A stretch of 64,000 nt of DNA from an uncultured bacterium (GTDB lineage: Bacteria; Bacillota_I; Bacilli_A; RFN20; CAG-826). The stretch is from contig CASFKG010000001.1 of NCBI GenBank assembly GCA_949295325.1, positions 579,928-643,927 of the forward strand, given 5' to 3'. The position numbers and the translations under genes are program-made. The notes under the pieces were generated by a model that searched no databases, was not told where the DNA came from, and saw only the letters and a list, made by a program, of their open reading frames with translations. This document shows, piece by piece, positions 6,762-22,214 of this stretch. Position 1 is the stretch's first letter. Every line of letters starts with the position of its first letter.

Positions 6762-9700
6762 ATGCCAATATTCAAAGAAAAAGACGGCACCGTCGCCTGC
6801 CAAAATCCGGATACCGGCCACGTCTATCAAGCCGGCGAAAACGGTCGGATCGATTTCTCGAAGATCTCGGGCAGTTTCCCGCTTCCCGATCTCGTCGAAA
6901 TCCAAACCGCGAACTTCAAATGGTTCATAGAAAAGGGCCTCGACGAGGCCATGCGGGAAGTCTTCCCGATTTCCAACTATGCCGAAAACGTCTTCATAGA
7001 CTACGTTTCGAGCCGTTTCGAGGAACCCCTTTACGGACCCCTCGAGTGCAAGGAAAACGGACTCGATTACGCGAGCAAGCTGAGGGTCACCCTCAGGCTC
7101 CGTTTCGAGGATACCGGCGAAATCAAGGAAGACAACGAAGTTTTCATGGGCGACATACCGATGATGACCGATTCCGGTACTTTCATCGTGAACGGCGCCG
7201 AACGCGTTATAGTAAGCCAAATCGTCCGTTCGCCGGGAGCCTATTTCCAGAAGGGCTACGACAAAAACGGAACCGCCATCTATAACGGCGAGATAATACC
7301 GAGCCGCGGAACCTGGCTCCAGTTCGAAAGCGATTCGAAGGGCATTTTCTGGGTCCGCATCGACCGGCAGAGGAAAATGCCGGCCGTCGTCCTCTTCAAG
7401 GCGCTAGGCTATAGCGAATCCGAAATCAGGAAGTATTTCGGCGATTCCAAGGCCATACTCGATACCCTTGCCAAGGATAGCGACAACAAGGACACCCTCC
7501 ACGCCCTTTACGATATATTCAGGAAGCTGAAACCCGGCGAACCGGTCACCAACGACGGCGTAGTCAAGTTCCTTCGCCAGAAGTTCTTCGACGAGAAGAG
7601 GTACGACCTCGGGAAGGCCGGACGTTTCAAGTACCGCCGGAAACTCGGCATCTACGACCGTCTCCCCGGCTGCACGCTAGCGGAAGATCTCATCGACGCC
7701 AACGGGAACGTCCTGTTCAAGGAAGGACACAAGCTTACCAAGGAAGACGTTGCCTCTTTGATGGACGAAGAAGTCTTCGAAAAGGGAGCCCACACCTTCG
7801 ATTTGGTCAAGAAGCAGCACCAGGTCGACACCCACGCGGTCGTGAATATCCTTCACGTCTACGTAAAGGGCGAAGAGGGGAATATCTCCTTCCCGATAAT
7901 AGGCACCGATCTCAACCTCGAAGGGCTGCAGCGCGTCGCCATCAGCGACATGATCGCCTGCTTCAACTATTTCTGCGGTCTGCAATACGGCATGGGCCAG
8001 ACCGACGACATCGACCATTTGGGCAATAGGCGCGTCCGCCGCGTCGGCGAATTGCTGCAGAACCAGGTCCGCATCGGCCTATCCAAGATGGAAAAGACCG
8101 TCCAGCAGAAGATGTCGATCACCGATTTGGCCCAGGCCAAACCGAAGGAACTGATAAACATCCGTCCTTTGACTTCTTCGATACGCGAATTCTTCTCTGG
8201 CAACCAGCTCTCGTCCTTCATGGACCAGACCAACCCGCTTTCCGGGCTCACCAACAAGCGCCGTATCTCGGCTTTGGGCCCCGGCGGCATTACCCGCGAC
8301 CGCGCCTCGATGGAAGTGCGCGACGTCCACTATACCCATTACGGCCGCATCTGCCCCATCGAAACGCCGGAAGGACAGAACATCGGCCTTATCAACAACC
8401 TTTCGACCTATGCGAAGGTCGACGACCTCGGTTTCATCCGCACTCCCTACCGCCACGTTTTGCACATCAACGGGCATAACTACGTAAGCGAAGAAACCGA
8501 ATATCTTTCCGCCGACGACGAGCGCGGCTATTACATTGCCGAAGCCAATATCAGGCTCGGCGAACCGGTCAGCGTCAAGGACGGGGACCGCGACGTGGTC
8601 GTAAAGGAAATACTCGACCCCGAAGTGGTTACCCGCCACGATAGCGACAACGTCGTCGCCAAGGCCGACCTCGTCGACTATGTCGACGTTTCGCCTAAGC
8701 AGATCGTTTCCATCGCCGCGGCCTGCATCCCCTTCCTCGAAAACGACGACTCCACCCGTGCCCTGATGGGCGCGAACATGCAGCGCCAGGCCCTGCCCCT
8801 TCTCCGTCCGAGCCTTCCCTATGTCGGAACCGGGATGGAAAGGGCCATCGCCAAGGATTCCGGCATGGCGGTCATCGCCAAGGGAGACGGGGAAGTGGTC
8901 TATACCGATTCCTCTTTGATCAAGGTCAAGGAAGGAAAAGCCACCAAGATATACCAGCTTCAGAAGTTCGCCCGCAGCAACCAGGGCACCTGCATCAACC
9001 AGTGCCCGATCGTGAAAGTCGGCGACCACGTCAAGGCCGGCCAGGTCATCGCCGACGGACCTGCCATGCGCAACGGGGAATTGGCCCTGGGCCAAAACGT
9101 CCTGGTCGCCTACATGACTTGGAACGGCTACAACTACGAAGACGCCGTCATCATGTCCGAGAACATGGTGAAGAACGACACCTATACCTCCATCCACATC
9201 GAGCGCTACGACATCGAATGCCGCGAAACCAAGCTCGGCAACGAGGAAATCACTCAGGACGTCCCGAACGTTTCCGACGAAGCCAAGATGTTCCTCGACG
9301 AGCGCGGGATCATCGTCCAGGGCGCCGAGGTGAAAGAAGGCGACATCCTGGTCGGCAAGATCACCCCGAAGGGCCAAAGCGAGCCTACCCCCGAAGAAAG
9401 GCTTCTCATGCAGATCTTCGGCGAAAAGACCCGCGACGGCAAGGATTCCTCCTTGCGCGTCCCGCACGGCGGCGCCGGCATCGTCCACTCCGTCCACGTC
9501 TATAGCCGCAAGAACAAGGATCCGCTCCCGCCGGGAGTCATAATGTCGGTTTCGGTCTACATCGTGCAGAAGCGCAAGATCAGCGAAGGCGACAAGATGT
9601 CCGGCCGCCACGGCAACAAGGGCGTCATTTCCAAGATCCTTCCGGTCGAGGACATGCCGTTCTTGCCGGATGGCACCCCAATCGACGTCATGCTTAGCCC

Positions 9701-10472
9701 GATGGGCGTTCCTAGCCGTATGAACATCGGGCAAATACTCGAAGTCCATTTGGGACTTGCCTGCCGCAAGCTCGGCATCCGCGTTGCCACCCCGGTATTC
9801 GACGGTGTCTCCAACGAAGAAATTTACGACCTCATGAAGCAGGCCGGCCTATCCGAAGACGGGAAGACCGTACTCTACGACGGACGTACCGGCGAGCGTT
9901 TCGACGAGCGCATTTCGGTCGGCGTCATGTACATGATCAAACTCGTGCACATGGTCGACGACAAACTCCATGCCCGCGCGACCGGACCTTACACCCTTGT
10001 CACCCAGCAGCCGCTCGGCGGCAAGGCGCAGAACGGCGGCCAACGCTTCGGCGAAATGGAAGTCTGGGCCCTCGAGGCCTATGGCGCCGCCCATACCCTG
10101 CAGGAAATGATGACCGTCAAATCCGACGACCGGGTCGGCCGCCGCAAGACATACGAAGCCATCATCAAGGGCGAGGAACTGCCGTCTCCCGGCATGCCCG
10201 AAGCCTTCAAGGTTTTCACCAAGGAGCTGAAGGGCCTTGCCATGAACGTCCGTCTCTACGACAAGAACGGCGACGAAATCAACATGGATAGCCTCGCCAA
10301 GGAAGCTCTCATCGAAGAGCGCAAGGTCAATAGCGCCATCCGCAAGCTGACCTCACCTAGCGAGGAATCCCGTCCCGAAACCGAGGAAGTCGATGCCGCC
10401 ACCCAGGCCGACATCGCCCTCGAGGAAGGACTATCGCTAGCCAAGGGCATGCCCACCGGCGGCGAGGAATGA
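6762..10472 (+). CDS. rpoB: RNA polymerase beta subunit
   Basis: The 1236-residue beta subunit carries the rifampicin-pocket region ([19 protein letters not shown]) and a C-terminal switch/clamp region typical of the family. The residue equivalent to E. coli H526 is Asn498 (AAC at 8253-8255); the equivalents of D516 and S531 are unchanged. Asn at this site is known in mollicutes with natural rifampicin resistance. The ATG at 6762 is chosen because AAGGAG (6751-6756) overlaps a competing GTG at 6756. rpoC follows after 13 nt. Confidence 0.97.
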   Translation: MPIFKEKDGTVACQNPDTGHVYQAGENGRIDFSKISGSFPLPDLVEIQTANFKWFIEKGLDEAMREVFPISNYAENVFIDYVSSRFEEPLYGPLECKENGLDYASKLRVTLRLRFEDTGEIKEDNEVFMGDIPMMTDSGTFIVNGAERVIVSQIVRSPGAYFQKGYDKNGTAIYNGEIIPSRGTWLQFESDSKGIFWVRIDRQRKMPAVVLFKALGYSESEIRKYFGDSKAILDTLAKDSDNKDTLHALYDIFRKLKPGEPVTNDGVVKFLRQKFFDEKRYDLGKAGRFKYRRKLGIYDRLPGCTLAEDLIDANGNVLFKEGHKLTKEDVASLMDEEVFEKGAHTFDLVKKQHQVDTHAVVNILHVYVKGEEGNISFPIIGTDLNLEGLQRVAISDMIACFNYFCGLQYGMGQTDDIDHLGNRRVRRVGELLQNQVRIGLSKMEKTVQQKMSITDLAQAKPKELINIRPLTSSIREFFSGNQLSSFMDQTNPLSGLTNKRRISALGPGGITRDRASMEVRDVHYTHYGRICPIETPEGQNIGLINNLSTYAKVDDLGFIRTPYRHVLHINGHNYVSEETEYLSADDERGYYIAEANIRLGEPVSVKDGDRDVVVKEILDPEVVTRHDSDNVVAKADLVDYVDVSPKQIVSIAAACIPFLENDDSTRALMGANMQRQALPLLRPSLPYVGTGMERAIAKDSGMAVIAKGDGEVVYTDSSLIKVKEGKATKIYQLQKFARSNQGTCINQCPIVKVGDHVKAGQVIADGPAMRNGELALGQNVLVAYMTWNGYNYEDAVIMSENMVKNDTYTSIHIERYDIECRETKLGNEEITQDVPNVSDEAKMFLDERGIIVQGAEVKEGDILVGKITPKGQSEPTPEERLLMQIFGEKTRDGKDSSLRVPHGGAGIVHSVHVYSRKNKDPLPPGVIMSVSVYIVQKRKISEGDKMSGRHGNKGVISKILPVEDMPFLPDGTPIDVMLSPMGVPSRMNIGQILEVHLGLACRKLGIRVATPVFDGVSNEEIYDLMKQAGLSEDGKTVLYDGRTGERFDERISVGVMYMIKLVHMVDDKLHARATGPYTLVTQQPLGGKAQNGGQRFGEMEVWALEAYGAAHTLQEMMTVKSDDRVGRRKTYEAIIKGEELPSPGMPEAFKVFTKELKGLAMNVRLYDKNGDEINMDSLAKEALIEERKVNSAIRKLTSPSEESRPETEEVDAATQADIALEEGLSLAKGMPTGGEE

Positions 10473-10485
10473 CAGGAGGCGAAAC

Positions 10486-14559
<4,074 letters not shown>

Positions 14560-14574
14560 TCCGCCATACAAATC

Positions 14575-14598
14575 GCCCCTCCTTGCGAGGGGCTTTTT
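14575..14598 (+). terminator. terminator of the rplJL-rpoBC cluster
   Basis: A perfect 7-bp GCCCCTC/GAGGGGC stem with a 5-nt loop is followed by TTTTT, 15 nt after the rpoC stop. Confidence 0.93.
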
Positions 14599-14779
14599 CT
14601 TTCGCAAAACGCCCTGCGGTTTTTGGCAAAATGGCGCAAAAACAACGCGGTTTTTCCGTTATTCGGCTTTTTTAAGAACCAAAACGGGCTATTATTCCTT
14701 GCTTTGCCTCGAGCGCCCGACGAGTTTTGCCTTATTACCGTCAAGGCGGGAAAAAGATCCCTAAAGCTTCCAAGCGGCT

Positions 14780-14807
14780 TTCACTATTTCCGCCCGTTGC
14801 ATATAAT
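14780..14807 (+). promoter_or_regulatory. promoter of the aquaporin-like gene
   Basis: A perfect TATAAT (14802-14807) with a weak TTCACT -35 (14780-14785, 16-nt spacer) ends 10 nt before the chosen ATG. There is no ribosome-binding site, so the mRNA is leaderless or nearly so. Confidence 0.6.
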
Positions 14808-14817
14808 GGGCGGCGTC

Positions 14818-15567
14818 ATGAATTTCCTTAGAAACGCGTTATCAGAAGGGCTCGGGTCCTTGGCCTTTTGCTTCCTTTTCGTCTTTTCGGGTTTCGTGGT
14901 ATCGGCCAACGGGGTTTCCTGGCTTAACCCTTTGCTCATGGGACTCTGCTTCATGATCTCCTATTACTGCTACGTCCCCTACGGGCGCGGGCATTTCGAC
15001 CCGAGTCTCGGATTTTCCCTCGTTTTGACCCGCAAGGAAGGAATCTTGGAATTCGTTTTCAACGGGATAGGCCAGTTCCTCGGCTGCCTTGCCGGTACCG
15101 CTTTCGCCGCCGGCGCTTATCTCTTGGCTTCCGGCAACGGCCTCGGCGACTTGGCGAGCGCCTATCCCACGACTTCGATCGCCGGTTACATCTCGGGCAT
15201 AAAGATTCTGTTCTTGTTTTTCCTATTGGTTATCCTGGCCGGGGTCTTTGCCTTCCTTTATCTTCAGATCCAGAGCAAAAAGGAGTACAACGCGGCCAGC
15301 GGAATCGTCTTGGCCCTAGGGCTGGCTGTCGTCTCTTACATGGCCGCCCCGTTTTTGGAAGGGGGGCTTAGCTACTCTTTCAATCCGTTCGTGACCATAG
15401 CCAGCAACATCGCCGCCGGCTATCTCGGCCAGGCGGCCCCTTGGTCCGATTCCTGGGTTTTCGTCCTGGCTCCCTTCCTCGGTGCCAGTTTCGCCGCCGG
15501 CGTTTACGTTTTGCTGAACCACCGTCTGAATCTTTTGCGGGGGATAAGAGTCAGGGAAAAGAAGTAG
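14818..15567 (+). CDS. aquaporin/glycerol-facilitator-like channel with degenerate NPA motifs
   Basis: The 249-residue, very hydrophobic protein has about six membrane spans and the pseudo-repeat of major intrinsic proteins. The first half-helix reads HFDPS (D61-P62-S63) and the second FNPFVT (N189-P190-F191), where canonical channels have NPA twice. It would conduct water, glycerol or another small neutral solute across the cytoplasmic membrane, but the altered motifs make selectivity unpredictable. I start at 14818 because family similarity begins there and a -10 box lies just upstream; a longer frame opens at 14623 but overlaps that promoter. It stands alone, facing the minus-strand lipoprotein genes. 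Confidence 0.7.
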   Translation: MNFLRNALSEGLGSLAFCFLFVFSGFVVSANGVSWLNPLLMGLCFMISYYCYVPYGRGHFDPSLGFSLVLTRKEGILEFVFNGIGQFLGCLAGTAFAAGAYLLASGNGLGDLASAYPTTSIAGYISGIKILFLFFLLVILAGVFAFLYLQIQSKKEYNAASGIVLALGLAVVSYMAAPFLEGGLSYSFNPFVTIASNIAAGYLGQAAPWSDSWVFVLAPFLGASFAAGVYVLLNHRLNLLRGIRVREKK

Positions 15568-15570
15568 GAC

Positions 15571-16860
15571 CTACTCCATGGAACCGGCTTCCAGGCCGGT
15601 TTCTTTTGTTAGCGGGGGATATTCATAAAGGAAGGCATCCACATCGTTTTCCGCATAGTCCACGTAGTTAATGGGCAATCCCCTATAATAAAGTGCCTGT
15701 TTCCTTTCCGCTGCAACCAAGAGCAAATCTCCATCTGCGTAGTATTTCGCCCCGCTAGTCATCAGTGCGGAAGCTTTCCTTCGAGCTTGGTTTGAAAGGA
15801 CGGCCGCTGCGGAAACAAGGCCGCTTTCCATGGAGGAGTAATCCTCTTCCACGATCTCCCTTACCGAGAAGGTCGGGGTGGAAAAATCACCGGATTCGCC
15901 AAGGCTATTCGACGTCACTTCGTATATTCCGTCCGCACTCTTATAAGCCGCATCCATGGTCCCGGCCAGCATTCCGGAAGGGGCCATTTCCATATGCAGC
16001 CCGGAGATATTCGTCCTCGATATCTCGATGCTTTCGTAAGACGAGATGCGGTTATTTTCAAGCATAACGGCGGAAAAATTCCCTCTGCTTGGCAAATTTT
16101 GGGGGTTTTCCAACTTAGAGAGCGCATCTTCTTGCGAAATTTCTTCCAAAACCGCCTCGGAATATGCCGTTCCTGCGTGGTTTTCGATATCCGGGAAGTC
16201 CGGAAAAGGCGGAAGCGAATAAGCAAAATCCGCGGTAAACGAGAAATCTTCCGAAGTAATGGAGACGTTTCTGAGGTAGTCGGACCCGATATAGGCATTC
16301 ACCCTGAACCGGCCTTCCTCGGATTCCTTTGCGAATGTAAGGTCCACGGATTGGGGATCGGGCGAGAGGACCTCGTACTCGGTTGGTCCATCTTCGTTGC
16401 CCGCTTCTATCTGCTTTAATGCGTAAAGAGCCCTTTCCGGAACCACCCTGAGCATCTCGTAGACGGGATAGACATAGGGGGAAGCGATTTTCCCGTAAAT
16501 AGATTCCGGCACTTCGAAAGGATAATCGATCAAGGTGTATGCTCCGTCCAAAAGGAGGCACTCCTTCAGGACGTTGTCTTCAATATAAAGATAGTGCTCG
16601 TAATAAGATTCCTCGGTTTCCAAGGATTCATACAAGCGATGGGTTCCTCCGTCGTAATAAAGTTTCTTGGCGATCCCGCCTTGCCTGCTATTGACCTGTA
16701 TGGTCGCCGGCAATAGGAAAGACGGGCTTTGGGTGTAGGAAGCCATCCCTTCCAAGGTAGTTAGCGCGTCGCTCAGGTAAAGGTTGCGGCCTTCGGAGCA
16801 GGACGCCAACGTTCCAAGAAGTAGAAGTACCGATAATGTTTTGTTCACTTGCTTTGCCAT
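15571..16860 (-). CDS. predicted lipoprotein, function unknown
   Basis: The 429-residue protein starts with a lipoprotein signal peptide: a short basic start, a Leu-rich core and lipobox LASC with Cys at residue 21. It should be anchored on the outer face of the membrane. The rest is acidic, rich in Tyr, Ser and Glu, and resembles no family I recognise. It overlaps the 3' end of the upstream lipoprotein gene by 16 nt, so the two form a translationally coupled operon on the minus strand. Its last codons overlap the terminator of the convergent channel gene. Confidence 0.75.
   Translation of the reverse strand: MAKQVNKTLSVLLLLGTLASCSEGRNLYLSDALTTLEGMASYTQSPSFLLPATIQVNSRQGGIAKKLYYDGGTHRLYESLETEESYYEHYLYIEDNVLKECLLLDGAYTLIDYPFEVPESIYGKIASPYVYPVYEMLRVVPERALYALKQIEAGNEDGPTEYEVLSPDPQSVDLTFAKESEEGRFRVNAYIGSDYLRNVSITSEDFSFTADFAYSLPPFPDFPDIENHAGTAYSEAVLEEISQEDALSKLENPQNLPSRGNFSAVMLENNRISSYESIEISRTNISGLHMEMAPSGMLAGTMDAAYKSADGIYEVTSNSLGESGDFSTPTFSVREIVEEDYSSMESGLVSAAAVLSNQARRKASALMTSGAKYYADGDLLLVAAERKQALYYRGLPINYVDYAENDVDAFLYEYPPLTKETGLEAGSME
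15582..15607 (+). terminator. terminator of the aquaporin-like gene
   Basis: A perfect AACCGGC/GCCGGTT stem over a 6-nt loop is followed by TCTTTT. It lies within the 3' coding end of the convergent lipoprotein gene. Confidence 0.8.
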
Positions 16861-17510
16861 GTCGTGTCGTAGATGGGGTAGCTCATTTCCGCTACGCCGT
16901 AATAGTAGTTTCCCGTCGCCCCGTTATAGGCGAATTCGTCTAATAGGCAGTAGGAGAACTTCGCGTTCCACTTTTCTCCTTTGATATATAGCGAGCCAGG
17001 AATGTCGTATGTACATTCCTCGGTGCCGTCCATTTCCTCGAGCACTTTCCTAGGGGCGTCCAGAACATAATTCTCGAACTCGTTTTCGAGTCTTTCCCGG
17101 TAGGTTTCCGGATTGTCGATCCGGCTGCAGCGGTAGTTTTTCTCCTCTTCGACCATCGTGAGGAAATCCAGCGTATTCGAATTTGTCGCCACGTAATGGC
17201 TGTACGTCCCGTTTACGTAGGTAAGATAGTCGTAGGTTTCGGCGTAAAGGATACCGGTTTCGGTTTCCTTTTCCCTTCTTTCATAGCGGTAGGCCTCCCT
17301 GAAGGATACCTCCAAGGTTAGGTCGATACCGCCACTACTGCCTTCGTAGCTATAACGGGTCGGCTTAACGTAATCTCCGGTCCGATAGGCATCGAGGAAA
17401 GACTGTAGGGTACTCCTGGCTTCCTCGTAGGTAAGGGCAGAGCCTCCGCAGGAGAAAAGCGTAATTCCCAATAATCCCAAGACACTTATAAGCAACGGCT
17501 TCTTTTCCAT
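16845..17510 (-). CDS. predicted lipoprotein, function unknown
   Basis: The 221-residue protein has a lipoprotein signal peptide (MEKKP start, hydrophobic core, lipobox LFSC with Cys at about residue 21). The mature part starts with a helical stretch (YEEARSTLQSFLDAY) and is rich in Tyr and charged residues. The general pattern resembles its neighbour at 15571, so they may be distant paralogues; I see no known domain. A longer frame extends upstream but lacks a signal peptide there. GGAGG lies rather far (about 16 nt) before the chosen ATG, so the start is only fairly secure. Confidence 0.72.
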   Translation of the reverse strand: MEKKPLLISVLGLLGITLFSCGGSALTYEEARSTLQSFLDAYRTGDYVKPTRYSYEGSSGGIDLTLEVSFREAYRYERREKETETGILYAETYDYLTYVNGTYSHYVATNSNTLDFLTMVEEEKNYRCSRIDNPETYRERLENEFENYVLDAPRKVLEEMDGTEECTYDIPGSLYIKGEKWNAKFSYCLLDEFAYNGATGNYYYGVAEMSYPIYDTTWQSK

Positions 17511-17711
17511 GGTTCCGGCAGGGCTTCCTCCTTTTCCAAGAATATATTCCAAGCCATGTTCCATAGGAAGGGGAATGGAGGGAGCGGCAGGTCGGTCACA
17601 GTCTAAAAGATTGGTGCCAGCAGCAATAAATTGTAAGGATTTTTTAAATTGATTTGGCCTTGTTTCACGAGGACACGGAACCGGGCGTATCAAAAAGCGC
17701 ATTTTGTCCCC
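17511..17711. other. divergent intergenic region, lipoprotein operon to str operon
   Basis: About 320 nt separate the minus-strand lipoprotein operon from rpsL. The half nearer the lipoprotein genes is AT-richer and shows no convincing gene or perfect promoter; a weak minus-strand TTGCTG-15-TAGACT pair (17600-17626) could drive the lipoproteins. The half nearer rpsL holds the str promoter and leader listed separately. Confidence 0.45.
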
Positions 17712-17740
17712 TTGCAACTGCGGCGGCGCCCGCGTATATT
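17712..17740 (+). promoter_or_regulatory. promoter of the str operon
   Basis: TTGCAA (17712-17717), a 17-nt spacer and TATATT (17735-17740) give a near-consensus promoter. Transcription would start near 17747 and leave a leader of about 85 nt before rpsL. Confidence 0.68.
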
Positions 17741-17754
17741 TGCACCGTTGCCGC

Positions 17755-17776
17755 GCCTAGCGATTAGGCAGTTTTT
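17755..17776 (+). promoter_or_regulatory. leader hairpin with T-run before rpsL (possible attenuator)
   Basis: GCCTA/TAGGC with a 5-nt loop is followed by AGTTTTT, inside the predicted str leader. The short stem makes termination uncertain; it could be an attenuator of rpsL-rpsG-fusA or chance. Confidence 0.35.
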
Positions 17777-17831
17777 AAAGGGCAACCCGTGATACACTCG
17801 GAAACGTGTGTATTCGGAAGGAGTTAGGAAA

Positions 17832-18251
17832 ATGCCAACCATCAACCAACTAGTAAGGTCGGGGCGTCAGAGCGCCCGGGCCAAGAGCAAGTCCCCGGCT
17901 CTCGGCAAGCGTTTCAATTCGCTGACCAAGAGGGAGACCAGCCAACCCAGCGCCCAAAAGCGCGGCGTCTGCACCCGTGTGGGCGTCATGACCCCGAAGA
18001 AGCCGAACTCGGCTCTTAGGAAGTACGCCCGTGTCCGTCTGAGCAACGGCTACGAAGTGACCGCCTACATCGGCGGCGAAGGACACAATCTCCAAGACCA
18101 CAGCACCGTCATGATCCGCGGCGGCCGTGTCAAGGATCTCCCGGGTGTCCGTTACCACATCATCCGCGGCTGCCTCGACTGCGCCGGCATCGAAGCCCGC
18201 CGCCAGGGCAGGAGCCTCTACGGCACCAAGAAGCCCAAGGAAAGCAAGTAA
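17832..18251 (+). CDS. rpsL: 30S ribosomal protein S12
   Basis: The 139-residue S12 sits at the decoding centre. The conserved [11 protein letters not shown] and [15 protein letters not shown] stretches are present with wild-type lysines at the classical streptomycin-resistance positions. AAGGAG lies before the ATG at 17832; a GTG 24 nt upstream is in frame but less likely. rpsG follows after 15 nt, as in almost all bacteria. Confidence 0.96.
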   Translation: MPTINQLVRSGRQSARAKSKSPALGKRFNSLTKRETSQPSAQKRGVCTRVGVMTPKKPNSALRKYARVRLSNGYEVTAYIGGEGHNLQDHSTVMIRGGRVKDLPGVRYHIIRGCLDCAGIEARRQGRSLYGTKKPKESK

Positions 18252-18266
18252 AAGGAGGATTAGCAA

Positions 18267-18737
18267 ATGTCACGCAAGGGAAAAACCGTCAAGCGGGACG
18301 TCCTGCCCGACCCCGTTTACAATAGCAAGCTCGTTACCCGTCTGATCAACCGCGTCATGTACGACGGCAAGAGGGGAACCGCCCAGACCATCATCTACAA
18401 GGCCTTCAAGAAGATCGAGGCCAAGACCGAAAAGCCGGCCATCGACGTGTTCGCCACCGCGATCAACAACATCATGCCGGAAGTCGAACTGAAGGTCCGC
18501 CGCATCGGCGCCGCCAACTACCAGGTGCCGGTCGAGGTTTCCCCCGAAAGGAAGCAGACCCTCGGTCTCCGCTGGCTCGTTACCTATTCCCGTCTCAGGA
18601 ACGAAAAGACCATGGAAGAGAAACTGGCCGCCGAAATCATCGATGCCGCCAACGGCACCGGTGCTTCCGTCAAGAAGAAGGAAGACGTACATAAGATGGC
18701 CGAGGCCAACAAGGCCTACGCCCACTATCGCTGGTAG
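18267..18737 (+). CDS. rpsG: 30S ribosomal protein S7
   Basis: The 156-residue S7 nucleates the 30S head domain and binds near the E site. The N-terminal [19 protein letters not shown] and the central [17 protein letters not shown] segment are typical. AAAGGAGG lies 8 nt before the start. fusA follows after 8 nt in the standard str order. Confidence 0.96.
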   Translation: MSRKGKTVKRDVLPDPVYNSKLVTRLINRVMYDGKRGTAQTIIYKAFKKIEAKTEKPAIDVFATAINNIMPEVELKVRRIGAANYQVPVEVSPERKQTLGLRWLVTYSRLRNEKTMEEKLAAEIIDAANGTGASVKKKEDVHKMAEANKAYAHYRW

Positions 18738-18745
18738 GTAGAACT

Positions 18746-20842
18746 ATGGCCGACGAAAAGAACATCAAGAACGCCGAAAACTACGATCTGCCCCATACCC
18801 GCAACATCGGGATCATGGCCCACATCGATGCCGGCAAGACCACTACCACCGAACGCATCCTCTATTACACCGGCCGTACCCACAAGATCGGCGAGGTCCA
18901 CGAAGGCACTGCCGTCATGGACTGGATGGAAGAGGAACAGGAGCGCGGCATCACCATCACTTCCAGCGCCACCACCTGCTTCTGGAAGGGCAACCGCATC
19001 AACATCATCGACACCCCGGGGCACGTCGACTTCACCGTCGAAGTCGAACGCTCCCTGCGCGTCCTCGACGGCGCGGTCACCGTCCTCGACTCCAAAAACG
19101 GCGTCGAGCCCCAGACCGAAACCGTCTGGCGCCAAGGCACCAAGTACAACGTCCCGCGCATTGTCTTCTGCAACAAGATGGACGCCATCGGCGCGGACTT
19201 CGACATGTGCCTGGAATCGCTAAAGGAAAAACTGGCCGCCAACGCTCCGGCCGTCCAGTGCCCGATCGGCCGCGAAAACGGCTTCAAGGGCGTGGTCGAC
19301 ATAATCGAGCGCAAGGCCTACGTCTATAGCGAAGACAAATCCGAGATGCCGGCTCCTTCCGAGATCCCGGCCGACCTCGTCGACAAAGTCGAAAACTACC
19401 GCAACATCCTCCTCGAGAAACTCGCCGACTACGACGACGATCTCATGATGATGCTCCTCGACGGGCAGGATATCCCCGTCGACCTGATCAAGAAGACCAT
19501 CCGCAAGGCCGTGCTTACCGGCACCTTCTTCCCGGTCTTCTGCGGCACCGCCTACAAGAACAAGGGCATCCAGCCGCTACTCGACGGCGTCATCGACTAC
19601 CTTCCCAGCCCTCTCGACATCCCGGGAGAAAAGGGAACCCTTAACGGCGAAGAGTACATTTGCTCTCCCGACGACAAGAAGCCCTTCGTCGGCCTGGCCT
19701 TCAAGATCGCTACCGATCCTTTCATCGGCCGTCTCGCCTATGTCCGTGTCTACCAAGGTGTTCTTAAATCCGGCAGCTACGTTCTTAATAGCTCCACCGG
19801 CAACCAGGAACGCATTGCCCGTTTGGTCCTTATGCATGCCAACCACCGCCAGGAGGTCGATCAGCTGAAGGCCGGCGAAATCGGCGCGGTCGTCGGATTG
19901 AAATCCACGACCACCGGCGATACCCTCACCGATCCTTCCTGCCCCGTCGTCCTCGAAAACCTCGTCTTCCCCGAACCTGTTTTGGAAGAAGCCGTGGAGC
20001 CGAAGACCAAGGCCGATCAGGAAAAGATGTCCGTCGCCCTCCAGAAACTGGCCGAGGAAGACCCGACCTTCCGCGTCCATACCAACGCCGAAACCGGCCA
20101 GACCATCATCGCCGGCGTCGGCGAACTGCAACTCGACGTCCTCGTCGAGCGCATGCGCCGCGAATTCGGCGTCGAGGTCAACGTCGGCGCTCCGCAGGTC
20201 AACTACCGCGAGACCATCAAGAAGGCCGGCGAGACCCAGGGCCGTTACGTCAAGCAGACCGGCGGCCACGGCCAGTACGGCGACGTCTGGATCCGTTTCG
20301 AGCCCAACCCCGGCAAGGGATTCGAGTTCGTCGACAACATCGTCGGCGGCGCCATTCCCAAGGAATTCATCAAGCCGACCCAGCAGGGTCTGGAAGAAGC
20401 CTTGCAGAGGGGTCTTGTGGCCGGCTACCCCGTCATCGACATCAAGGCGACCCTATTCGACGGGTCCTACCACGACGTCGACTCCTCGGAAGCCGCCTAC
20501 AAGGTTGCCGCCAGCCTTGCCCTCAAGGCAGCTGCCGGCAAGTGCGATCCGGTACTCCTCGAGCCCATCATGAAAGTCGAGATCACCGTCCCGGAACAGT
20601 ATTACGGCGACGTCATCGGCGACATCTCGAGGCGTAGGGGACAGCTGACCGGTGAAACCCAGCGCGGCAACGCCAAACAGGTCGACTGCGAAGTGCCTCT
20701 GGCCGAAATGTTTGGTTACGTCACCGACCTCCGCTCCCTCACCCAGGGCCGCGGAAACTTCACGATGTCGTTCGACCACTACGGCGAATGCCCGCGCTTC
20801 GTTGCGGAAAACGTCATCAAGCGCAATAACGGAGGCAAGTAA
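18746..20842 (+). CDS. fusA: translation elongation factor G
   Basis: The 698-residue GTPase drives ribosomal translocation. The G domain shows [12 protein letters not shown] (P-loop, about residues 25-36), [10 protein letters not shown] (switch I), DTPGH and NKMD; the conserved domain IV loop region [11 protein letters not shown] is also clear. Length is standard. No insertion or duplication is seen. It closes the str transcript before a separate tuf promoter. Confidence 0.97.
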   Translation: MADEKNIKNAENYDLPHTRNIGIMAHIDAGKTTTTERILYYTGRTHKIGEVHEGTAVMDWMEEEQERGITITSSATTCFWKGNRINIIDTPGHVDFTVEVERSLRVLDGAVTVLDSKNGVEPQTETVWRQGTKYNVPRIVFCNKMDAIGADFDMCLESLKEKLAANAPAVQCPIGRENGFKGVVDIIERKAYVYSEDKSEMPAPSEIPADLVDKVENYRNILLEKLADYDDDLMMMLLDGQDIPVDLIKKTIRKAVLTGTFFPVFCGTAYKNKGIQPLLDGVIDYLPSPLDIPGEKGTLNGEEYICSPDDKKPFVGLAFKIATDPFIGRLAYVRVYQGVLKSGSYVLNSSTGNQERIARLVLMHANHRQEVDQLKAGEIGAVVGLKSTTTGDTLTDPSCPVVLENLVFPEPVLEEAVEPKTKADQEKMSVALQKLAEEDPTFRVHTNAETGQTIIAGVGELQLDVLVERMRREFGVEVNVGAPQVNYRETIKKAGETQGRYVKQTGGHGQYGDVWIRFEPNPGKGFEFVDNIVGGAIPKEFIKPTQQGLEEALQRGLVAGYPVIDIKATLFDGSYHDVDSSEAAYKVAASLALKAAAGKCDPVLLEPIMKVEITVPEQYYGDVIGDISRRRGQLTGETQRGNAKQVDCEVPLAEMFGYVTDLRSLTQGRGNFTMSFDHYGECPRFVAENVIKRNNGGK

Positions 20843-20860
20843 CCCTTACTACGTAAGCGG

Positions 20861-20889
20861 TTGCCATCGCCCCCGCGATGCTCTAAGAT
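20861..20889 (+). promoter_or_regulatory. probable tuf promoter
   Basis: TTGCCA (20861-20866), a 17-nt spacer and TAAGAT (20884-20889) lie in the 96-nt gap between fusA and tuf. It would allow extra EF-Tu transcription beyond read-through from the str promoter. Confidence 0.5.
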
Positions 20890-20938
20890 AATCTAGCCTT
20901 TCAGAAGGAATTACCATATTCGGAGGAAATTAGAAGAA

Positions 20939-22132
<1,194 letters not shown>

Positions 22133-22151
22133 TTCGGTTTAGTGAATCAAG

Positions 22152-22177
22152 GGCCTAGGGAAACCTAGGCCTTTTTT
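22152..22177 (+). terminator. terminator of tuf
   Basis: A perfect 8-bp GGCCTAGG/CCTAGGCC stem with a GAAA loop is followed by TTTTTT. Confidence 0.95.
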
Positions 22178-22178
22178 G

Positions 22179-22207
22179 CTGACAATCTCATAGGCGCTTG
22201 CTATATT
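22179..22207 (+). promoter_or_regulatory. leaderless promoter of the first RDD gene
   Basis: CTGACA (22179-22184), a 17-nt spacer and TATATT (22202-22207) place the transcription start at or within a base or two of the ATG at 22215. No ribosome-binding site exists. This is the clearest leaderless case in the window. Confidence 0.75.
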
Positions 22208-22214
22208 TCCGTTT

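Noticed and set aside
8079-9749. A 556-codon open frame on the minus strand opposite rpoB
   Set aside because: It mirrors the GC-rich third positions of rpoB, has no ribosome-binding site, and its translation is a monotonous Val/Asp/Gly/Leu mix without motifs. Similar long shadows lie opposite rpoC, nifJ and the lipoproteins.
17614-17624. GTGCCAGCAGC, identical to part of the 16S rRNA 530 loop
   Set aside because: The match stops after 11 nt and no other 16S segment surrounds it; treated as chance.
17790-17798. Extended -10 (TGATACACT) close to rpsL
   Set aside because: No -35 at a proper distance, and TTGCAA-17-TATATT upstream is much better; it may be a minor start at most.
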